NCBI RefSeq assembly: GCF_004379255.2
Contig: NC_056033.1
Location: forward strand, 42,682,719-42,746,718
From: Salvia splendens
Lineage: Eukaryota > Streptophyta > Magnoliopsida > Lamiales > Lamiaceae
Length of the DNA: 64,000 bases
Direction: 5' to 3'
How positions within the stretch are numbered: the stretch's first letter is position 1; each line of letters begins with the position of its first letter. Made by a program: the position numbers and the translations under genes. Below, piece after piece: positions 56,201 to 64,000 of this stretch. Under the pieces are notes generated by a model. It had not been told where the DNA came from and did not search any database. It saw nothing but the letters and a program-made list of their open reading frames with translations.

Positions 56201-58628
56201 TATCACATTGATGTCTATTCAAGCAACCGGCATCTTCCACCATTATTGATGCGTCTTATTCCAGAAAATGTGAGGATTATTTTATCGTGCCAGATTTTGA
56301 TTGTCACTAATGCATATCTTACACTAGAAACGTTTGGATGGTAAATGATTTTGATTCATGGAGATGGAGAAGTTCTAATACTGTTACGTTTTAGGTCTAG
56401 TCGGTGTTACTTGAGTGAAACAGTGACGTGATATTATCAGGCTGTGGGTACTGTAGTGTCATGCGGAACATTATGCTAAGGTATTAAATGCTTCTGGAAG
56501 TGTTCCAATGGGGTCGTGTACTCGTGTCATGTGGTCTCTATTCCTAGTGACTTCTCCTTCTAGCTTGGTAAAGCAGGCGTGCGAATTCGAAGAGAGAAAG
56601 ATTGCTGGATAAAATTGTGTTTGATGGGACCAGGTATCAAATCTATAGCTCATGCTTTTAACTCTGTTAGATTACGTTTTCTTCATGTTATTTCTGATAA
56701 TCCCATGCCAACCTGACGCACTTTCGAATTGGATATTAAGCTTGCATCCCTTTCCTAGTTACTAAGAAAATTGCCGGTCAAGATTCAAACCAGTAACTAT
56801 ATCATGATTAGCAACTGTAGTATTATCTGAGGATTTCTCATCACACTGTTTTACTTATTTTCGTTTTGGTTGTTGCAGATGCAAACCTTCCTCTTTTCAT
56901 GGCCATCGACCAGACACAATAATTTATGTCAAATTCATCTAGCTGCTGGTGGAGGCGAGTTTAAAGCACAGTCAGCGCTGTAAAATTTATCTTCAACTGA
57001 CAAGCCGGCAAGTTTTCTGTATCATAGTTGCTGCAATGAGTTTGTTAATATATTGACAAATTAGGTGCTAAGTAAAAAATTCCATAAGTTCACAGACAAG
57101 AAGTTTTGTGGTGAGACAATACTCCTCACTTCATCTTTAGAGGCATACACACGAAGAATTGTTCTAATCCATGAAAAGCTAGATTTTGAAATTTAGGCTT
57201 GAAAGAACATCTTGGCTCTTGATGTTTCAAAACTAGGGAAATTGTTCAAACTTGGTGAGCTTCAATATGTTGTTGTACGACCACATACAATACATACATC
57301 AATGTGTATGTAAATTCGGGAATAGAAATTCACATATCATTTTACATTTTTTACTTTTACTAGCATTTGATAATTTACGCATTTTTCGTTGATTATCTAT
57401 TTAGTAGCCCGTTCAGTAATGAACTCTCTTTCTGTTGGTGTTTATTAGCCTCTCTGGAAACTGGTATGTTATGCTCGGTTTTCGAGTTCATGGGCATGTT
57501 TTACTACTAATGTTTGGAGGCAGTTAGCATATTTGCTTCTTTTGGTATGTCTAACCACACTTATGTCTTGAGCATTTGGTTCTTGCTAGTTATTTGGAAT
57601 TTTTATTTCGTTTTTTTTTGCCATACCAAGTGCCATGAATCTTGCTTGATCTACATGTTTTACCATTTTTTAGTTCACAAAAGAAGCCACTTCTTTTGGT
57701 CGAATTCGAACCCGAGAACTTTGGTCCCCAAGCATCCACATAACCACGAGGCCGTTACCAATACTGTTTTTTATCATTTTCGCACCTTGTCATCCTTCGT
57801 GTTACATGTCCTTGAACAAAGTTGAAAATTCATACTTTTAAACTATCTACTAATTCTTGATTTCAAGATCTTAATCTTAGTTTGATCATTGCGATTTGTG
57901 GTACATTTTTATATCATATTGCAAATCAGGAAAAGGTCAAAATTTTCTTACACATGGAATCATTCAAATATTTTGGCATATAGTCAACACACAAGGTTTC
58001 TCTCTCTTTAAAAAAATTTGACTTTATTTTTGTTGGATTAAGTACACTTGATCCTCATTGATTTTTGAATGATCTTTTGTTTTCTATTGGGAACTACTCT
58101 TGTCTGAAAAAGGTATAAAGCGGCTTTCCAATAAAGTGTGATATTTCGATTTTTTCAAGATTTACCTCCAATTGTCCTATATATTTTAGATTGATGGCTT
58201 TAAGAAATTGCACATTGCTGACAGTATTTCATGATATAGAGCATTGGTTATATTTTTAACAATCGATGGTTAGCATTTACTATGATTTAGAGACCTAATG
58301 AATTTGCTATAGTACTCATATGTAATTTTGTATTACTTTTGAAAATCTTCTTCTTACTATTTTCTAAGAATCTAACCAAAATAAACTATATTATTGTAAT
58401 TAATTTTTTAATTCAAATTGTCTCGATTACATTAAAAATTAAGTACTACTACATATCAGAATATAAGGTCAATATACGAATTTGATTTGCGTATTGAATT
58501 TTTTATAAGAGTATTGAATTAAATTGAACTTTAATTTCTATGAAAAATATAAAATTACAAATGATAATAATACTAATTTTTAATGTATAAGAATCGAATT
58601 AAAAATAATAAATAAAATAAACAACGCT
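56201..58628. other. PPR 3' region and intergenic DNA
   Basis: No gene seen. A segment at about 57697-57760 reads, on the minus strand, CGTGGTTATGTGG then GGGTTCGAATTCG, i.e. degenerate A and B boxes 30 bp apart, so it may be another SINE or tRNA-derived fragment. Confidence 0.4.
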
Positions 58629-58644
58629 AAGTGTGGTTCTCGTG

Positions 58645-59024
58645 ATCCAAGCCTCCTAGCTCAACTGGTTGGGAAGGGAGGCAAGGATACCGCTCATCCA
58701 AGAGGTCTTGAGTTCAAGAGGTCTTGAGTTCGAATCCTGGATGGTGCAACCTGAGATTAATTTTTCCTGTGGGCCTGTTCAAGGTTGTTTCCTTGGGGCT
58801 TGGCAAGCTTTCGAGCCTGGACGCGCGTGAAGTGGCACGAGTCTTCGGATCCAGACCAGACTGACCAGGACCCGTCGAACGGGGGGCTAGAGAGCGGGCC
58901 TGAACAAGGCTTGCTCACAGGCTGGTGCTCGGCGCGGGGGGATAGTTGTATTCGAAGCTTAACGGGCTATGTAAGGCCTAGATCGCTTGCCGAATGTATC
59001 TCGAACTCACTCCTATGTAAAAAA
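58645..59024 (+). mobile_element. tRNA-derived SINE with poly(A), 380 bp
   Basis: Begins with a tRNA-like head: A box TAGCTCAACTGGTTGGGA and B box GAGTTCGAATCC. A tRNA-unrelated body follows, then a tail TGTAAAAAAA. A 16-bp duplication with one mismatch, AAGTGTGGTTCTCGTG (58629-58644) and AAGTGTGGTCCTCGTG (59025-59040), flanks it. The B-box region has a perfect short duplication (AAGAGGTCTTGAGTTC twice). A family distinct from the SINEs at 11-12 kb. Non-coding. Confidence 0.93.
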
Positions 59025-59040
59025 AAGTGTGGTCCTCGTG

Positions 59041-61357
59041 TATCATATGTAACATATGATTGATTCATTTCTATTGATTTATATTTAACCAAGATAACGC
59101 ATCATATGTATATATTCATTAAAAATAAAATATAATTATGAAAAAACATAAAGGCATTATGATATAGAGAGATATTGTGTTAAAAAAATCATTTTACTCA
59201 AATATATTGGAATATAAAACTCTGGATTTTGGACTTATATATCGTGTTAGGCATTGCCTTCCAACTTTTTCATTACTACATAAATATGATTGTAATACTT
59301 TTTTTCTCAAAAAACAACCTCTGTTATTTTCAAACATTGATTGTTATTTCCTGAAAAACAATTCATTACCACAACTCAACAAAATTTCATCTGAAAGACA
59401 ACAATGACAGGCGCTGCTGATTCACATGACATTAAAAATGGAATCAAAATAAATTCAAAAAGTCCACGCATTTGACTACGAACTTATCCACACTATTAAT
59501 AGATTCTTAATTCTTAATATTGGGATATGAACAACTATATCCCCTTAATCATCATTCACATTATTTTTGACTAAGATGATTCTAAATCTTGCTACCAAGG
59601 TAATCAACGATTTTTTTAGGTTTTAGCCGACCTGGTTTTGGTTCGGTGATTTTCTGATTTTTAAAAAGTTCAATATGATGATATAAAAATATTAAATGTA
59701 GAACAATGAGTATAAGTAAAAGAAAAAAATTTATACATTACAAAGTTTAATTAATAAATTCTTAAGTAATTGTGAATTTAAAATCATACATTAAAATAGA
59801 AGATATACATGAGCTGATTATAAACTATGGACTCTTGCACTTCTTCTATTTTCGTGAGAATAGATAGATATAAAGTCGACATAAAACATCCTCTATTATG
59901 AACCAACATTGCACCTTAAGGAACCGACGTTTCAAATTGGCAGTTAATCATCGATTTTTTATTCCACTTAGTGTGGCAGTTAAGCTTCGGTCCAAATAAA
60001 CGATTCTAGTTCAACCATAAGATGCCACAGAATTTATGGCCAATGCAATGACGAATTGAGCACCAACACATATAAAGAGCCACTGAATTCGTGGTTGTAG
60101 GCACGAGACTTGATGTGTACATGAAGAATGATTTCCTATAAATACGAGAATTGCGCGTGATTTGAGAAATGTAAATCAGCATAAAATTGTCGATCTCCTT
60201 GTGAATAGTCTTGAGGAACCAACCGTCAAAATTGGCAGTTAATCATCAATTTTCGATTTTATTAATGTGAATGGTAAATGAACAACCGAACAATCTTACT
60301 CGCGAAGTCAATCTCCATTCCAAAATTTGAGTATCTGGTTAAATTTCGGTCAAATCAACGATTCCAGTTTAACCATAATAAATCAATACACCTTTCCCTT
60401 TATTAATGTAAAAACAAAAATCCCATGAGAAGCCTCATCGCAACTTCTCCCAATCCCCATATAAAGAGAAATAAATCAAGAAAGGAAAATAGAGACTCAA
60501 AAGTCAAAACTGGGTAGTAGCAATTTCTCTCTCCAAACACACACACACTTCATTCCCTTTGATTTCATTCCTTTCTTTCACCACTTTCTTTCTTCCCAGA
60601 TTGGGGAACTCTTATTTGTCAACAGGACTTCCAATTTCTGCGACTTGAGGTAATAAAGGTTGAATCTTTTTCCTTTTTTCCTTCAATTTTTTTTTCCATT
60701 TCCTGCCGCGGTTCGATTAATGGGCTTTTGGGTTTTGGTGGGATTGAAGCAAAATGATTTTATAGCTCAGAAAAAAGTAGTGATTTTGGATTATTAAGCT
60801 TGAAAATCGGTGTTTTGCACAAGATTGTAGAATTTTGCTAATGCGAATGAGATCCGAGTTTATGTTGATATGCTCATATCTGCTTGCTTGTATGTGTGTG
60901 TATATATCAGTTTATTTCTTAGAAAAGCATCAATTTTTAGCTGTGGAATAGTGTTCAGATTCGAATGCTAGTTAAAATCAGTAGCACTCTAGCAAGTCTT
61001 TTCCCTGATTATTGTTAAGTTCAAGATGATGAATAGTTTCCCTCAAAAAGATGGGGGATTCCGAATTTATTCTTTTCTAAGGAGACGAATAATTTCTATA
61101 AAAAAATTAGTAAAATATTTCAAGAACAGAGGCATTTTCAAGAATTTCTTCTCACTTTTGCAATGATGTTGCTAATTCAATGCTTAATGATCGGTTAAGG
61201 TTGCTTATTTAGTTGCTCGATGGTCTTTTTTTTTGAACTCTTGTTGTTGTATATAAACGCAGAGGAGTTTGATGACTGAATGCCCTCGTTCCCGACAGTG
61301 ATGCATGTACGTGTCTCGACTTGAAGCGTTGATTTTGGAGATTTTCGAGTGTCCAAT
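59041..61357. other. Intergenic DNA and TGA 5' UTR/intron
   Basis: Left part AT-rich. Two diverged copies of a segment (GGAACC.AC..TCAAATTGGCAGTTAATCATC...ACGATTC.AGTTCAACCATAA) lie at about 59918-60022 and 60213-60380. From about 60490 the sequence becomes 5'-UTR-like, with CA- and CT-rich tracts and a probable non-coding exon ending near 60649 (GACTTGAG|GTAATA). A 5'-UTR intron runs up to an acceptor near 61260-61298. Confidence 0.5.
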
Positions 61358-63672
61358 ATGGAAGATACCAGCCCTAGGACTGATACGTCTACTGATGCTG
61401 ATACGGAAGATAAAATGGTAGTACTCATCGGCCTTAATGCAGCTTGTGTCTTTTTTCTGTTTTTTAGAAACTTCGTGTCTTAACTGCTTTTAATATATGT
61501 TTGATGCCTTGTGCTTACATTCTTCTAACCAATAAACCATTGTGATTAGTTGAGAGATCAATTACAGGGAATAGGCGCTTCCGATGGCAGTGATAAGTCG
61601 AGAGATCAAAAGGTTCTTGAACTATTCAATTTTTCCCACTTGCATTTTTTTTATTTAATCCAGATGTGTAACTGCCGCTACCTTCTTTAGACTCTCCGTA
61701 GGCTTGCTCAAAATCGGGAAGCTGCAAGGAAAAGCCGCTTGAGAAAAAAGGTAGGTTTGTTGGTATTTTTGTTAAATCCTTTTTTACTTTAAATCGATTA
61801 CATAGTGTCACTTTTTAGTTGCTCCGTCTTGAATGGCATCAAGTTACAGCTCTAGTAGTTCAATATTTTTTCTTTATTGGTAGATTTTTATATTGTCAAG
61901 TATTTTTCTAAATTTGAATTCGATTTACCTTAATAAGCGGACTGCTAAATATCTAGTGAAATACCACGAGACTTAAGATGTCTAGAAAATCTTGGTTATT
62001 CATCTGCCATATGTTCCTTACAGAACTCGTTCTATCATGTGATATGTGGTTGTAGAATTCTTGTTTACTGAGCTTAATGCATATACAAGTAACTGGGTAT
62101 CAGATGGTAGCAGTCGATGGACAGATGCTGGTGTTATTTTCCCCGAACTGTGAAAAAGTAATTAACAGCAAATTTGGTCAATCTAGGGGAATTTCTCATT
62201 AGTATTGAATATTGATATCTTGGATTAAAAGTGAGCCTGCAAATAGTGTTCTTAAAGTTGTGCTAAAGAAGCCTAATAGTATTATAATGAATGAGAAAAA
62301 TCTACAGAGAAGAGTATAATTAAATGTGGGTTGATTATAGTTTGTGTCATCAACTTTCAGCATTTTTGAAAAAATGTTTCCAACTTATGTTTCACTTCAA
62401 AAACCCTCGATTTTGGAAAAAGTTTTTTCCCTCGATCATGGAAAAAGTCCTTTACTCGGGAACTGTTTGATGACACACACCCGCACAATATTGTACAATT
62501 CTTCAGAGGTGCTTTTCCATATGATTTATCGCTAATTTGACAGTGCCCAACTTTATTTTTTACTTGCTTCTGCATTTGTGATACAGGCCTATGTTCAACA
62601 GTTAGAAAGCAGCAGAATGAAACTGACACAACTCGAGCAAGAGCTTCAACGAGCTAGACAGCAGGTTTCTTGCTGCATTCTTTGTACAAATATGTAATTC
62701 TCGTTTCCTCTATTTTGTTTCTCAATTTAGTGAATGGTGTTTTTCCCTTTTCTGAAGGGGATATTTATTTCAAGCTCGGGGGAACAATCTCAATCGAATG
62801 GTGGAAACAGTATGAACCTCTTATTTTGACTGTCTACTTCTGTTCTATATAAAAGAATGTTTTTCGTTCAATTCAGTTTTTGAAGAGGAAAAAGGTTTCA
62901 AGCTTCTATCTTTTGAATGTGGAAGCTTTTCGAGGGTCTAGATTCGAACATTTGTTGCATCAAATCCTAAAAATGAGGAGTCTTTATAGCCAGCTCGGAA
63001 CGTGAAACTACTTTTTACTATAAATTTTGTTTCCGTACTTTGACATCTGTGAATATCCATTTCTAGGTGCCCTGGCCTTTGATGTTGAGTACGCGAGGTG
63101 GCTGGAGGAGCACAACAAGCGGATTAACGAGCTTAGAGGTGCTGTCAATTCTCACGCGGGCGATGGTGAGCTCCGCATAATCGTTGACGGCATTGTGTCA
63201 CATTATGAAGAAATCTTTCGGATAAAAGGTGATGCTGCAAAGACTGACGTCTTCCACATCTTGTCAGGCATGTGGAAGACGCCTGCTGAACGATGCTTCC
63301 TCTGGCTCGGCGGCTTCCGCTCGTCCGAACTTCTCAAGGTTTAGTCACAGTTTAAAAAAAATTTTGATTCATTTGATTTCTGGTTATATATTTAGTTTTT
63401 GAATGTAATTTTTTTTTTGGATGCAGCTTCTAATTAATCAGTTAGAGCCATTGACTGAACATCAGTTATTGGCTATCAACAACTTGCAGCAGTCGTCTCA
63501 ACAAGCCGAAGACGCTCTGTCTCAAGGAATGGAAGCGCTGCAGCTGTCGTTGGCTGAGACATTAGCTGGTTCCCTCGGTCCAACGGGCTCGTCTGGAAAC
63601 GTTGCCAACTACATGGGTCAAATGGCGATGGCGATGGGGAAGTTGGGAACTCTCGAGGGCTTCATTCGCCAG
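61358..63672 (+). CDS. Clade II TGA bZIP transcription factor, 3' end missing
   Basis: Seven coding exons seen: 61358-61417, 61550-61612, 61691-61750, 62587-62664, 62758-62809, 63067-63338 and 63427-63672, 277 aa so far. N-terminus MEDTSPRTDTSTDADT; basic region AQNREAARKSRLRKKAYVQQ with leucine zipper LESSRMKLTQLEQELQRA; then the DOG1/TGA domain (ARWLEEHNKRINELR, ELRIIVDGIVSHYEEIFRIK, HILSGMWKTPAERCFLWLGGFR, YMGQMAMAMGKLGTLEGFIRQ). The final exon (starting ADNLRLQTL in relatives) lies beyond the window. It is closest to TGA2/TGA5/TGA6, which bind TGACG motifs as partners of NPR1 in salicylate defence. No NPR1 interaction can be shown from sequence. Confidence 0.96.
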
Positions 63673-64000
63673 GTTAGCTACCACTTTACTTTTGCGTTTT
63701 TTGTAATAATACCATGTACTTCTTGCCGCCTCAACATGGTGCATCCACCAATAAATACTCCCTCCGTCTGGCAATATATGTGACGCACGTGTAAAAAGTT
63801 AGTGAAATGTGGGTCCCACTTTTATATATATATATTAGTTTTATAACGAAAGAGACAGTGGAACATGGGACCCACATGGTGAATATAGTAAATGAGGCAT
63901 GTAATGGCGGACTGACTGAAATGGAAAAATGAGACACATATTGGCGACGGAGGAGTATTAATTACGGATTGGTAAACTCTAATTGAGGACTACTAAAACC
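63673..64000 (+). other. Last visible intron of the TGA gene
   Basis: From the donor AG|GTTAGC at 63673 the intron contains a Stowaway MITE and runs off the window. The terminal exon is not included. Confidence 0.85.
63758..63955. mobile_element. Stowaway MITE in a TGA intron, 198 bp
   Basis: Left terminus CTCCCTCCGTCTGGCAATAT; right terminus, reverse complement, CTCCTCCGTCGCCAATATGT. TA duplications (63756-63757 and 63956-63957). CTCCCTCCGTC ends with TA targets define Stowaway (Tc1/mariner) MITEs. Non-coding, located within the intron. Confidence 0.92.

Overview
This window is nuclear DNA of a flowering plant. The genes carry many short GT-AG introns, the intergenic DNA is AT-rich, and the gene families are plant-specific (NAC, clade II TGA bZIP, L-type lectin receptor kinase, P-class PPR). 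The best family matches I recall are to eudicot proteins. An asterid or Lamiales source is possible, but that is only an impression. All exon boundaries below were read by eye from splice motifs and reading-frame continuity.

Layout from left to right: a 191-bp satellite array (1-1744); a membrane-tethered NAC gene (minus, 2231-5230); a 678-bp foldback element; a PIF/Harbinger element carrying only its Myb/SANT-type ORF (8072-9852); a solo LTR with internal repeats (10322-10939); two tRNA-derived SINE copies (11228-12088); a ten-exon endonuclease/exonuclease/phosphatase plus EF-hand gene (minus, 13040-16836); and about 9.5 kb of gene-poor DNA (17-26 kb) holding two Harbinger derivatives and LTR remnants. 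Then come ribosomal protein L9 (26658-28080), a lectin receptor kinase with a degenerate kinase domain (29787-31856), and a mitochondrial stomatin-like SPFH gene (32805-39814) whose first intron holds a broken Copia element in antisense. Two more Harbinger derivatives follow (40491-42557), then an intact and very young Copia element (42716-47688), a frameshifted and truncated UNC93-like pseudogene (48533-49908), a hAT-like MITE, a DUF599 membrane-protein gene (minus, 52093-53030), a single-exon PPR gene (54824-56200), another SINE (58645-59024), and a clade II TGA bZIP gene that runs off the right edge (61358 onward).

The genes do not form a pathway; this is an ordinary plant gene neighbourhood loaded with transposons. 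The richest signal is the transposon record. Five Harbinger-type elements have TTA (one TGA) target duplications and carry different fragments of the two Harbinger genes. One Copia has identical-length LTRs differing at two sites only. Another Copia appears to have non-canonical TA...TA LTR ends and broken active sites. Several SINE, solo-LTR and MITE insertions can be delimited to the base by their target duplications. Among host genes, the pseudokinase receptor, the GC-AG intron in the SPFH gene, the in-frame 90-nt intron of the NAC gene and the UNC93 pseudogene stand out. I did not find a clearly new biological system.
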